From NCBI GenBank assembly GCA_029378245.1, contig JARKIF010000007.1, forward strand, positions 496,001 to 560,000: a stretch of 64,000 nucleotides of DNA. Direction: 5' to 3'. The notes beneath the pieces were generated by a model. It did not search any database. It was not told the origin of the DNA and worked only from the letters and a program-made list of their open reading frames with translations. This DNA comes from Roridomyces roridus. Taxonomy: Eukaryota > Basidiomycota > Agaricomycetes > Agaricales > Mycenaceae. Shown piece by piece: positions 1 through 10,885 of this stretch; within the stretch, counting starts at the first letter, position 1, and every line of letters starts with the position of its first letter. Position numbers and translations under genes: made by a program.

Positions 1-1110
1 GAGGCGGCACGAGTCGATCTGCACGACGTCGATGGCTTCAGCTTGTAAAAGCTGCTTGAAGACCATACGGTTATGCGCGTGCTCGCCGGTGGCCACGCCG
101 ATGCCGTATGGGGCGAGGGCTTTACGGATGGCGGCGTGCCCGAGGATGTCGTCTGGCGCCGTGGGCTCCTCGATGAACCAGGGCTTGATGTCCTGCAAGC
201 CCTTGACGTACTCGATCGCCTGCGGGACGTCCCAGACCTGGTTGGCGTCGACCATGAGCACTGCACCTGTAGGGCCCGCGTTCTTGCCCTGTAGCCCGGC
301 GCTGTTGGGATCGCGTGGGGGCATGTTGGCGGGCAGGTACTGGGGGTCGTCGATGATGGAGCGGATGATCTTGCCACGGCGCAGATCGTTGGAGAGGTCG
401 GCGCCAACTTTCATTTTGAAGTGGTTGAAGCCGGCGGCGACGGCTTCCTGCGTGAGGCGGGCGACTTTTTCGTCCGTGTAGCCGAGCCAGCCGGCAGAGG
501 TGACGTAGGCGGGGTACCCCACATCGCGGACGGTGGCCTCACGCTCCTTCTTGCCCGCCTCCTTCTCTTTGAGCATCGCAAGGGCCTCTTCTTTGGTGAT
601 GGCGTCAGAGATGTACCGGAAGGCGGTCGCATTGACGAGCTCCTCGGGCGTGAAATCGACGACGAGCTTCCAGAGGGGTTTCTGACGCGATCGGGCGTAC
701 ATGTCCCAAACCGCGTTGTTGACCGCGCCAGACGCGATGTGAATGACGCCCTTTTCAGGACCGATCCTGTACTCATCGTTAGTATGCAAAACGAAAGAAT
801 CTAGCCACGCGCACCATCGTAGCTGTGGGTCCGCCATCATAAAGTCCCAAGTCTTGCCCATATTCGCAAAGAGTTCCTCCGTGTCCTTGCCCACAAGTCG
901 ATTCGCGACCTCGTTAATCGCAATACACACGATGTCGTTGCCGCGTCCGATAGTAAAAGTCATGCCGTGGCCGACGAGGTCCGAGTCGGTGAGGAGGGTA
1001 ATATACGCGGACGAGTAGTCGCACTCGGTGTTCATGGCGTCGGTGCCATCGCCCGTCAGCGACGTCGGGAACCGCACGTCGTGGATCTCAAAGCCAGTGA
1101 TCTTGGTCAT
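1..1110 (-). CDS. L-fuconate dehydratase-like enolase-superfamily enzyme (3-prime partial)
   Basis: Read on the minus strand from the ATG at 1110, the protein runs off the window start, so its C-terminus is missing. It looks like the ENOSF1/L-fuconate dehydratase branch of the enolase superfamily, Mg-dependent enzymes that dehydrate sugar acids in the cytosol. Visible motifs are HFKMKVGADL (catalytic K-x-K), MVDANQVWD (metal-binding Asp), FIEEPTAPDD, and GEHAHNRMVFKQLLQ followed by QIDSCRL, in the family order. An intron at 767-814 is inferred (GT...AG, branch point TACTAAC). It is 48 nt with no stop codon, so an unspliced reading also stays open. Removing it restores the conserved QLRWIGPEKG. 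Sugar-acid substrate is not determined; related mandelate-racemase-group activities remain possible. Confidence 0.85.
   Translation of the reverse strand, partial: MTKITGFEIHDVRFPTSLTGDGTDAMNTECDYSSAYITLLTDSDLVGHGMTFTIGRGNDIVCIAINEVANRLVGKDTEELFANMGKTWDFMMADPQLRWCAWLDSFVLHTNDEYRIGPEKGVIHIASGAVNNAVWDMYARSRQKPLWKLVVDFTPEELVNATAFRYISDAITKEEALAMLKEKEAGKKEREATVRDVGYPAYVTSAGWLGYTDEKVARLTQEAVAAGFNHFKMKVGADLSNDLRRGKIIRSIIDDPQYLPANMPPRDPNSAGLQGKNAGPTGAVLMVDANQVWDVPQAIEYVKGLQDIKPWFIEEPTAPDDILGHAAIRKALAPYGIGVATGEHAHNRMVFKQLLQAEAIDVVQIDSCRL
767..814 (-). other. Phase-preserving 48-nt intron in the dehydratase gene
   Basis: The minus strand reads GTGCGCGTGG at the 5-prime end, contains TACTAAC near the 3-prime end and closes with GAGTACAG. 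Excision joins QLRW to IGPEKG, the sequence expected in this family. It has no stop and is divisible by three. Confidence 0.75.
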
Positions 1111-1363
1111 GAGAGGGAGATGGAGGAGAGGGTGGTCACTGGTCGAGGTCGCGACTTTTTAAGCTTCCGGTGACGGTCCGGATAGGCGCCGGGCCGGCGG
1201 GCCGGCGGGCCCATGCTGCCGCTGACCCCTATCAGACATACGCCTACAAACTCAAACTGAGTGCATGATTTTCACTGAGGAAGAACCTCGGACTATGAGA
1301 AGCAAAGCAAGCTGCATGTGCTCTAACGAGGAATAACCTAGGCTACCGAAATTCAGACGGTAT

Positions 1364-2308
1364 CTACGAACCCTTGGCAATCCTAACCCGTCCATGAGCA
1401 ATGAATAAACCAAAACACGATCACGCACTTTTCCAACCCAGTCGCATCGCCATTGAACAGATCCTGGTCACCCGGGTTCGCACCACTGTCCGCGTCTTGC
1501 CAGAATGTGGTGTAGCTAGGCATCGTCATGATCCAAGTCTGAAAAACGCAACGAGCACACACCTCCACCCAGCAGGCAACGTCCCGATGCTTGACGCATA
1601 ACGGGCGATCCAGAGTGGGTTGTTAGCTCCAAAGGCAGCACTATTCCCGGTACACGTCGTCCACCAATCCGTGGTAGTGTAAATCACGGGATACCTGTCC
1701 GACCACCGTTATCTCGACAGCCAAATCAAACAAAGTCAAAGAACCTGGTAGTAGCCGCATGGTACGTCGCTGAGAAATCTGAAATCCAGGAAACCATGGC
1801 AGATGCACTGAGACCGTAGCATTCTGCTCCACTTGGATTGTCTTGAAACGTATCAGTGATTCGTTCATTAATTTAATTGAAGATACCTACACTCAATATC
1901 CAACGCCCCAGGAAGCGTAATCCCATCCGCACTCCACCCGCCCCCGTGCGCGAGGAAGTAATTTGCCTGCGTCGCCCCAGAACTGCTATCCGGGTGCGCA
2001 AAGTGGTACGCTCCGCGGATGAGCCCGGCGTTCGTAGCGCCCGTGTATTGGGAGCTGAACGTCGAGCTGATGAAGGCTAGATTCCACTCAGCTGAGAAAA
2101 AGAGGGAAGATGAAGAGGACTCACTGGTCCCCTCGGTCGCCTTGATATACGCAAAAGACACGCCGTTGGCTTTGACGGTGTTCCAGTTGACGTCGGTTTG
2201 ATAGTCCGAGACGTCGATGCCCTGCGGTTGTGCCGCGCGGTCTTTAAAGACGACCGCAGCGCCGACGAAGAGGACCGCAGAGAGAATAATCGCAGCAAGG
2301 AGGTTCAT
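1364..2308 (-). CDS. GH25 lysozyme-like muramidase, secreted
   Basis: Starts at the ATG at 2308 with a hydrophobic N-terminal segment (residues about 3-21), consistent with a signal peptide or anchor. GIDVSDYQ and the catalytic D-x-E (GALDIE) mark glycoside hydrolase family 25 (Chalaropsis-type muramidases that cleave bacterial peptidoglycan); [19 protein letters not shown] and [10 protein letters not shown] are also typical. Six exons are inferred with introns at 2077-2124, 1842-1890, 1695-1744, 1516-1562 and 1383-1428. The last exon is tiny and gives the usual ending GLEKIAKGS. The first intron is 48 nt and stop-free, so an unspliced reading hides it. A role in bacterial antagonism or nutrition is inferred. 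The gene stands alone. Confidence 0.85.
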
Positions 2309-3504
2309 TGAGCGTTGAGCGGAAGAGTTGGCGGAGCGTATTTATCTGAACCAGATAGTATACATAAATAGCATGACCCGCCGCTATCGATACCATGCAG
2401 ACAAAGTCATTAATCTGTCCAAAGAAGTTGAAAGTGATGGAAGACGTGAGCTGCCTTCGTCATGCGACCTAGCAAGAGCATGCTTTGTGGAGTGTGTGCG
2501 ACAGAGAGAGATTGCCAGCGTTCAAGACGCTCCAAAGTGACAACTGGGAGTCGACCGGGATACTAGAGAGCGCGCGTCGAGTGCTCAGCGACTTGAGACC
2601 TTCTGACCGCAAGCGGCTGTCTGCGGGCGTGAAAAATTGGTGGTGGAAAGATGAAGGCAGAGGAAACAAACGGCGATATGGTCACATGACCCTCATATCC
2701 TGCCATCAAGCGGGCGCACGTTCCTGACGTTCTGAGATCCGGATGATTTTTTTTTTTTTGGCCAAATGCTAAGTAAGTAGGCCGATGACCCAACGTCCAG
2801 GAATGTGGCTCGAAATCCTGGATACCTAGATACGAAAACCATTTCTCAACCACGAGAATTCGCAACCGTGGGAATTGTTCTGATGGGAGGTTGAAATTTC
2901 AAACGGGTCTTGTTCTCGTCCACCATCCTCGTTGCTTTCGTTCTCGTGCCTTCAAAATTGAAGCGGCTAATACTGACGATGAGTTCTCTCGCCTCTTGCC
3001 TGCTGTCTTCTCCGTATTCCTCACGCAGAAAAACTGGCTGAGCAGTTCACCGCGGGAAACCAGTACTCAGCAGCCTATTCCAGTCCAGGAAACGGGCTCG
3101 TCTTCCGCAGCAGCCACGCGTAGGAAGCATTCCTGCTGCGCATATCACCATATTGGGCATTCGTGGGTAGTCCTTCCCGTTCGGGCAATTCGGCCACCAC
3201 GCTCCAATGGGCCCGGATTTTCCTCCTTCTCGACATCCCGCCGAAACAGACTAGGAGAGTCGGCCCGTGGATTTACGCCGAACTGCCGTCAGTCCTGGCC
3301 GAGGGTTAAAATGGACTGTATACATTTCGGTGTCCGCATGTACTCTTTTCTTTCCACGGTGGAGTTGTAAGCGGCCTAAATTCTCCCTCGATCAACCGGG
3401 CCAAGACGGTTGTCAATATAAATGAGTGCCGGTCATAGCACGATTTTTCTCAGCACCCCCACTCTCAAGACACCCTACACTACCCCCTACACTAAACTCT
3501 AGAC
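2309..3504. other. Intergenic, no supported gene
   Basis: About 1.2 kb between the divergently oriented GH25 and cytochrome b561 genes. It has a 12-base T run near 2748. A 159-codon open frame on the plus strand at 2891-3370 shows no recognisable domain and serine/arginine-rich shadow composition, so I do not call it. The right end should hold the cytochrome b561 gene promoter. Confidence 0.6.
3417..3423 (+). promoter_or_regulatory. TATA-like box of the cytochrome b561 gene
   Basis: TATAAAT lies about 82 bases before the start codon at 3505, a plausible distance for a fungal core promoter with a short leader. It is the only TATA-like heptamer I saw close to this start. Confidence 0.4.
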
Positions 3505-4370
3505 ATGTCGCATGGCCAAGGCGGAGGAGGGGGAGGAGCAGACGCTGCACCCGAGGCAGCGGACGGTGCAGGCGACGCTGGCGGCGGTGGAAACGGCGGG
3601 GGCACGGTGCAATTCACGTTCGGGCTCAATCCAATCGAGGTCAAGGCGCGCAAGCATGCACTCCTCTGCGCCATCGGCTTCCTCATCCTCCTCCCTCTCG
3701 GCGTTCTCTTGGCGCGGTATGCCCGGACGTTCACACGACGGTGAGCACTCCCTCCATCCTTCTGCCCCACTGTCTCACAAGTTCAAGATGGTTCTGGGGG
3801 CACGCAATAATCCAACTGCTCATCTCCGGCCCCGTCATCTTCGTCGGGATCGCTCTAGGCCACCAACTTTCCAACGAACTCGAATTCAACGAAATGCACG
3901 ACCCACATCAAAACATCGGCATCGCCCTCATCGCGCTTTACGGAACCCAACTCCTCCTCGGCATCTTCATCCACTTCGTCAAGTTGCCCGGGCTCTTTAG
4001 AGGACATCGCCCTCCGTGGAACTACATCCACGTCGCGTTGGGACTCGCGATTCTGGCGTTGGCGGCGTATCAAGTGCATTATGGGCTCAACACCGAGTGG
4101 CCGTTTGCCACGGGCAACTTGCACCACATACCCGGCTCGGCGATGCATGCGTGGCTTGCACTGATTATCGTACGTTTTTCAATCATCTTTTTCTTGATAG
4201 GAGAATGGGACTGAATCAAACAACAGATATTCTGGGTTCTCTACTTTATCGGTATGACACTCCTGCCGAGACAGTTCAAGGCAGAGGCGGCGGGCAGGGA
4301 GCGGGCGAGGGTGTTGGCTAAAGAGACTGGACATACACATGAGGGCGACCTTCCTGCAAATGCTGCATGA
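3505..4370 (+). CDS. Cytochrome b561-domain membrane protein
   Basis: Three exons, introns 3741-3787 and 4170-4226. A Gly/Ala-rich cytosolic N-terminus (about 40 residues) is followed by a run of hydrophobic helices (ALLCAIGFLILLPLGVLL, then GHAIIQLLISGPVIFVGIAL, IALIALYGTQLLLGIFIHF, YIHVALGLAILALAAYQVHYGL, and a last one in exon 3). Histidines inside or next to the helices (KARKHALL, the WGHAI and IALGHQL pair, DPHQNIG, NYIHVALG) fit the b561/ferric reductase-like heme ligation pattern. Such proteins move electrons across membranes, often with DOMON partners, but no DOMON domain is visible here. The charged C-terminus ends THEGDLPANAA. Electron donor and acceptor are unknown. Confidence 0.8.
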
Positions 4371-4605
4371 AGACGAGATGAGAGATTTTCTTGAACCTAG
4401 AGTACTCTGGCGTTTCAGATTCAACGATTGTATATATGTAAATGCTTGATTCACGTCACCCTTCTTGCTGTTCAAGTGGAGCCCAACTGCCCCGGGTTCG
4501 CAAGTTCCGAATCTCGGAAAGTCTGGATAACGAAAGCATAAACACCGGTTCCATGAATAAACTCGAGCCCGCCCGTTGTCCGTTCGCCCTAAGCCTTCCA
4601 TCCAC

Positions 4606-7195
4606 TTACTTCTTGGAGTTCTTGCCCGCCCCCTTCGGCACAAACATCCTCCGCGCACGCCACTTGGCTCCAGGCCGTTCAACAAGGTCAATCCCAACCG
4701 CTTGAAACTTCTCCGCCCACTCGACCCATGGACTCTTGACCAGTTCACTTCTACGCACAATACGATCAGCATTCAGTCTCTGGACTCGGGCAGGCCACAT
4801 ACTCTGGAATGTTCCATCTAAACAGCGGATGCTCGATTTCTCTCAGAGCGGGAAACGGCTTGCGGTCAAACTGTGAGAGGAGGGTCTTTGGTTGAGCGTT
4901 CCCGTTTTGATCGACCCTGGTGAGTGCATGTTGTTAACAGGATAAACGAAGGATTAATCGGATACAAACTCACGAGTCGCGGTATAACGTCTTGAATACG
5001 ATGCGTTCCAACGAAGCGTGCTCGGCACACTCGTTGAAAGTCTCTCCAAGCCATCGCATCTTTCCCTTCTTGCTATTAGTAAAGGTGCGTATTTAGCGGA
5101 AATATACCTTTTTTGTTTCGCAAGGAATGACGAGAAGCTGAATTGCTGGACAGTGATTGAAAATCTCCAAATCCAACGACCCATCCGAAATAATCAGCTG
5201 CTCGAGCTTGCTTCCGTGCTTTTCAAAAAATTCGTGGCTGCCCGAAGCTTTAGATGCAGTGAGAATGACGCTGCGGAGTGCAGGAAGTCTGATTGTACGA
5301 GGTTTAGTGAAAATAATGGCTGCAAACCAACACGTACCGCATCCGCGCCATCACAGCGTAAAACGACGCGTCCGCGTTGACGAAAGCGACTTCATGTAAC
5401 ATCTCAAACGCGTCCACAGGCGTCAATTCAGGATTGAACTTGGCCTCAGAGTTCCACCCAAAGTACTCCATCCGGGTGAATCGCGAAAAACGAGAAGGAT
5501 CCGCGACTTTGGACGCCTTTTGGACGAGGAGTCCCTGGAAGATATCGAGAGTCGCACTGCAGCGGACGCTCAATTCGTCAAACATCTTCCACGATATGAC
5601 AGCGCCGTTGGAAGTGACACCCTGCAGTCGCGGAAGTCGTGGAAGGATGTTTTGAGCGTGCTCCGGCTTCTTGAAGGTCAGACTCTCGAAGTAGACTCGG
5701 CTCACGAGCAGCCCGAGACTGGGATCTTTCTCCAGTCGTTGGGCAAACAGGCTGGCTCGCGATAAGGAAGCGAAGCGGAGAGTCTTGTAAAGGAAGGGGA
5801 TTCCGAGTCGCTGCCATGCGAGGTATTGAGAACGGCAAGAATGAATGGGAGCAGAACTGACCGAAAATCGTTTGCACACGAGGAGCGGGCGCAAAACTCT
5901 TGGAGTATTGTCGAAGATCGTGCCCGGGTGAAGGTTTAAAAGGCCGAACATGAAATCATGGTGGTTGACAACCTCCGGGTTATGGGTCAACCGTGCGAGA
6001 GGTCGTTCGTAATTCTGGCTATAGAGTTTGTCTTCTCGCTCAAAGACGAATGAGAGGACACGCCGCCAAATGGCGTCCTCTAGTTGTGGGTCCGCGGCAA
6101 GTTGCAGTGGATAGATGAATGGGGTAGTCGGCACTACATCGAAGAGACTATAGGAAGTCAGTGCGCTGAACGATAAAAAAGAGGCCACATACTCGGCGTT
6201 GAGAAGGGTTGCAAGTCTTGTATCACGTTGCACAGCCTGGAAAAATTCAGGCGGAAGAGCCTTAGAAGCCCGCGCTTTGGGCCGAATTTCTCGCAAAGAA
6301 GGGTTTTGGATGATGGTCGACAGGTATGTCGGTATGTTACCATCGTGGAATAGGCTCGACTCAAAGCCTGAGAGCACCAGGGTACGGAGGCCGTGCGCCT
6401 CCCTCAACGGCTTGGAAAACGTTTCGTTGTGCGAATAGACGTCGGGGAATATGAACGAGTCATGTGGCATTTCAAACGTCGTCTAACAGTGTATGGGCGA
6501 ATGAGGAAGAAGGTTAACTGGCGACATACGAGATTGGTCCATTTGGGAATATATTCCACCAGCACCTGGACGATATTGCGCACCGACTTGCCGGGGTCGA
6601 CGGAGAAGGGGGGATAGATGAGAATGACACGAGCGGGATTGATGAGCGGAAGACCGCGACACAAGCCCGAGGCGCTTTCCCCTTTTCTCAAATCATCGAG
6701 GGAGATGCATATGTCCCGCAGATTTTCGGCAGTCTGCAGGATCCTGTGGAGTGCGACGGTGGGACCGCCCTCGAGGCGTAATTTCTTGATGAATTTGCCA
6801 AGGCCCGGGTTGGCTTTGAGCGCCAGTTCGAGTGCCTGAGTTTGGCCTCTGCTTCGGAGGATCACGACGCCGTACAGCAGAGGGGTGGCTACGCGCAGCC
6901 ATGACTTGGACACGAGCAGGATGGCCGAGCTCGATTGGATGGGAGGTACGAATGGAGAGCGAAGGGATGGAGTAGAGAAGTCGTCCTCGAAGACGGCAAG
7001 AGCGGGAGAGAGTATCTCGTGGATTATTTCGTCCGGTACATGACGAGGCATGGCGAGTCGTGCGGCCTCAAGTAAAAGCGCGTCAGCTTTGGGCCAGGAG
7101 GTGTTTCTCGGTTCCAGCGGTACTCGCGAGTCGCAGGCGAGTGGCAAGTTGGTGGCAAGTGGGATGTGGGAGCGATCAGAATGCAGCACGACCAA
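4606..7195 (-). CDS. F-box protein with an apparent late frameshift
   Basis: Multi-exon basidiomycete F-box protein. Near the N-terminus, MPRHVPDEIIHEILSPAL (ATG at 7051) followed by LLVSKSWLRVATPLLY is the F-box, which would recruit SKP1/CUL1 ubiquitin ligase; the frame extends upstream to an ATG at 7195, so either start is possible. The rest is leucine-rich without a named domain. Introns include 6483-6529 and two phase-preserving ones (45 and 51 nt) inside the long second open frame. The reading continues to REIEHPLFRWN and CPSPETE, then meets TGA at 4766-4768. The +1 frame continues the expected DRIVRRSELVKSPWVEWA and a Lys-rich end at 4606, so a one-base insertion near 4765-4774 is inferred, either a real mutation or sequencing error. 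Target is unknown. Confidence 0.65.
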
Positions 7196-7757
7196 ACAAA
7201 ATCGCTTACCTCATCCGCTCATTCTCGTCCAATCTGAGTCGTCGCGAGGTGCCCTAGGAGGTGGCTTCACTTCCTTGTCTACAGCCAGGCGGTCTCGTTT
7301 AAAATGCCTTTAATACGAAATAAACTTGACACCACGTCAACAGATGTTGGAACTTGGGCGCGAGGGTTCAAATTGCCCAGGGAGGTACTATTTGCCCGTC
7401 TTCAAATTGAACCCTACTCCGCCCGCCAATTTCTCTATGAACGATTCCATATCCTGCTCCTGGACCAAGGCGGTGTGGTCGAATTCGTCCGAGATTCCGG
7501 GGTCATAGGTTTCTGGGATTTGGGTAAAGCTCGGGTTCGGTTAGTCTCTCGTAGACAGACTAGGATACAGCTGACGAGCAAGTTGTAGCTGTATGTAGGG
7601 TTCCGTGGTGGGTTGGTAATTGGGAACGCGCAGAGCGGCATGGGGTGAGTCATTTCTCCGATTGTAAGAACATGAATTTACAGCTAAGGACTAGTCTGCT
7701 CGCACTAATTATGTTTTATTGATTCGCCGATGAAAGACAAGCTACTGGCCTCAAACC
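7196..7757. other. Intergenic, no supported gene
   Basis: About 560 bases between the F-box gene promoter side and the 3-prime end of the methyltransferase gene. Only short overlapping open frames without recognisable composition were seen; no repeat or RNA gene was identified. Confidence 0.5.
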
Positions 7758-8460
7758 TCAATCCTTTTGTGCCATTATCCAGTGGAACCGCTCCTCGAAT
7801 CGGCCGACCTTCTCCACATCGACCTCGTCGATGACGAGGGTAAAGCCAAGGACGTCCTTGCGAAATAAATCCCTTGTCCCCTCTACCCCGCGTCCGCTCG
7901 AGAACATCGTTACCCCCGGCTGAAACCACCCTTCCCTAGTCACATCGCCTTCCTCGAATTGAAAGTTGGCAAGGAACCACCCGCGAGGCTTGAGCCAGCC
8001 TTTGATCTTCTCAATCATGAGCGCCTGCTCTTCTTTCGGGAGATGGAAGATGGAGTAGAAGCCCAGAACGGCGTCGAACGTCTCGGGCTCGAAGGACAGA
8101 GTGAGCATGTCGCCGTGGATGAGGGTCGCGGAGGGTATGTGTTGGCGGGCGAGCTCGATTTGGGATGCTGAGATGTCGTTTCCTGTGACGGCGAGCCCGT
8201 GCGAGATGAGGGTTTGTGTGGCGGGGACACCGGCGCCGCAGCCCAGCTCGAGGACGGACGCGCCCGGAGGTAACTTGGTGACCAGGTCCGCGATGTAGTT
8301 CATCCGGGTTGTTGTCGGTCGGGGACCAGACCTTGAGATACGTGTCTGAATTAGGATAGAAAGAGAGACGGAGGATGTATTACCAGGCAAGATATTTGTC
8401 TGCGACGAGGTCATATCCTTGTTCGACGTGCGATTTGGGGTTTTCGAGAGCGGAAGACAT
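7758..8460 (-). CDS. Class I SAM-dependent methyltransferase
   Basis: Two exons. Start chosen at the ATG at 8460 (MSSALENPKSHVEQGYDLVA), not the longer unspliced frame from 8516. An intron at 8332-8383 (GTAATA...CTCAAG) joins KYLAW to SGPRPTTTRM, as in fungal relatives. Motif I is VLELGCGAGVP, followed by VTGNDISASQIELARQ, GDMLTLSFEPETFDAVLGFYSIFH and a LKPRGWFLANF strand, so the Rossmann-like fold is complete. It transfers a methyl group from S-adenosylmethionine to an unknown small molecule. About 217 residues, normal for UbiE/Tam-like enzymes. No pathway neighbours point to the substrate. Confidence 0.88.
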
Positions 8461-9084
8461 GGTCTGGGAGAAAGTGATCGAGTCACTTTGATCATTACAG
8501 GGGTACATCCGTCCAAAAGCGGAAGATGTTCGCATTACAGAATTTTACGTTGAGGCAAACGGCAATCAGCCTGCCGTCTGATACTTCTTGGAATGAACCT
8601 GAATAAACTCATTCCTTGTTCTTCAATTAGCATGGAACGGACCTGACATCCTTTCGGGGAAATCTAATGAAACCATTCGAACAGTTCCTCTCTTTCAACG
8701 GCTGCCGGAAATATACACGGTGTCATTGCGCGCAGTGGAGATCAAAAGATAGTCGCCCGCAGTGCCTGAAGCGAATTTGGCACAAGTCTCCACGAAAATA
8801 CGCCGTTACACACGAAGGAAGGATTTATTCAGAGCGACAGACAGAAAGGCTACTAATACATTTGGGATTTCGAGAGACGCTACAGAATGGCCATCAGAGT
8901 CCAAGGGGTCACAAACACGAATCGAAGAGCTTGTTGATACAGGAGTGGGTGGTTGGATATAGGTACGTTCGATCTGCATGATCGAGTGCAAATTTGGGTG
9001 CCTTGTATAAAGTCGCAGGCAGGCGGGGTATGGTCGAATAAAGAGCGGATATTATTTTGTGCAGCGACAAAACAGCGCGGCGTA
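8461..9084. other. Intergenic, no supported gene
   Basis: About 620 bases between the methyltransferase start and the 3-prime end of the next minus-strand gene. It must contain the methyltransferase promoter. I see only short shadow frames and no repeats. Confidence 0.5.
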
Positions 9085-10042
9085 TTAACTCGGATGGTGG
9101 TGGGACGAAGGATAGTGGGGGTGGCCCTGGTGGGACTGCGGGTAAGGCACATATGGCGTTTCTTGCTCGTTATTGCTGGCCGGAGGCCAGGCGGGGTGAC
9201 CGTGGCTGGGGGATATGGAAGAGCGAAACTGCTCCTGGCGCGAGCGGCTGCTAATGGGCTGCTCGATGGGGCTGAGGGAGCCCTCGTGATGGGTTCGTCG
9301 ATAAGACGTAGGCGAAAGATGGCGCGATCCGGACGTGGACGCGTACGGGGAGATCGGCGTGGTGACCGATAGCGGTTGTTGTGAATAAGGATTGTGCGTG
9401 ACGATGGGTGTCAATGGGATGTTTAAACGAGTAGTGATTATGTCGGGGAATTGTGTAAAGAACAACGCAGCGACCAGTAGGGCGCTGGAGTGTTCGGTGG
9501 GAATAATAACGATCCCACTAGTAGGGAAATCATCGTTGCCCCAACCCGCGATGGCAACCTGTGGAGAATCAACAGCCATTCGATGCTATAGTTATTCCAC
9601 GCACGATTTGTTGTTCGAATAAAATTCGGGATAAAGAGCGGAAGTTGGTCGTATTAACCACATTTTCATCGGGATTGGCAAGACGGTCGGGCATAAACGT
9701 GGAAATCGGCGGAGAATGCTGCTGGATCCACGCGCGAACCTCCCTCAAGATGGGACGCCCGTGGTGCAGCTGGGCAAAGAACTGGGTCGGCCACCGACGA
9801 ATGTCGCTGTGAGAACAGACAGTGAGCTGCTGAGCAATGACGGAATGGCGCAGACCAGCGCACCTGTCACCGTCAGTCTCGACCGCCGTCACACGAATCT
9901 CCTGGCTGCCCCCCGGATCCGACGACCTCATCCCCCTCACGGTGAGGGTCCCACGCCACGGCCTGCCTGCAGAGGCAGTTTGCGCCTGTGTCGATGGGGG
10001 CGGGATGAAGTTGTCGAGATGAGTGGGTAGACGGAAAACCAT
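9085..10042 (-). CDS. MED25-like protein (PTOV/ACID-type module), 5-prime end unresolved
   Basis: At least three exons. The reading starts around MVFRLPTHLDNFIPPPSTQAQ; introns of 57 nt (before SDIRRWPTQFFAQL) and 46 nt (between FEQQI and VAIAGWGNDDF) restore one frame. The core has the order W-x-G-x-L, DIRRWPTQFFAQL, STFMPDRL, NFRSLSRILFEQQIV, then GIVIIPTEHSSALLVAALFF. This resembles the activator-binding PTOV/ACID barrel of Mediator subunit MED25. The C-terminus is a disordered Ser/Pro/His/Gln tail. Family assignment is by pattern only. I could not find the expected vWA domain in the roughly 600 bases upstream, so the gene may be truncated, have undetected exons, or be a different PTOV protein. 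Confidence 0.45.
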
Positions 10043-10885
10043 TGGGAAAAGGGTGATAAAAACGAGGTCATCTTTCTCTTCGGACCTTTAACCGTTTGCC
10101 GCTTCGGGGGTCACATAATCCATCGAGAGGGTAGCTATGAAAACCATTAAGGAACGACGCATCACCATCACCGTGTTCGAGAAGCAAGCCGATAGCGAGC
10201 ATGGATACCGACAACGTTCGAGGACCCGACCCGCGAAAACTTGAAGGGGTAAGGTCAAGGACCACATACTTACGTCATAGAGATTGTCTCTTGATTTGCC
10301 CTGAACTGCGCGCATCCAAACCTAAAATCACAAGCCTACAAAATTTCACCGAAAATCAGCGAAATTCATCCCAGCTCCATGTCGAGTACCCACCTTGCCC
10401 GACCCCCAAACGACCCAGCACATGGCCCTTCCTCCCTCCTTTGCTCTCGCCCCCCGGAACCACGGCGGCCCGTCTCATAACGACGACAAAATTGACTTGG
10501 TCCTTCTCGCAGTTACGGCAGACGCACGGCGTCGTCGGTCGTCGGTTCGAGCAACGGAACAAAGCCACGTTTCGCGTCGTCAAGGATCCCCCGCACCGGG
10601 ACGGGATCGGATGACGGGATGCGACGGTCCCGTACCCACGTGGCCCTCAACATATGGCATTTCTCTGACGGTTGTATTTGGCTTTATGAAAAGAAGTTTT
10701 CCAAACCCTCTAGCCATGACGACCCTCAATTAAGGGCCCCGCCATGGTCAACTCGGACCAGTGGCTACGGTGCGTGGGGTTTAAACTGCTTCATGCGTTT
10801 AATTCCTTGTCAACGAAGGGAAGGGTACAATGGTCTTTGGGTCTTCGACGCTCTGAGCCTAAAATGTCCAACATTGCAACGCCGC
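10043..10885. other. Intergenic or unresolved 5-prime exons of the MED25-like gene
   Basis: The minus strand here carries several plausible GT...AG pairs (donor GTAAGTATGT near 10270; GTGATGGTGATG near 10180), suggesting short exons belonging to the MED25-like gene or to an untranslated leader. I could not join them into one convincing frame. No repeat was seen. Confidence 0.35.

Noticed and set aside
2891..3370. 159-codon plus-strand open frame
   Set aside because: No domain, no splice partners, composition like a shadow frame; left as intergenic.
10088..10320. SSNVVGIHARYRL reading, reminiscent of the start of fungal casein kinase I
   Set aside because: Only about eight residues agree and no kinase domain follows in any frame; treated as chance or part of unresolved exons.
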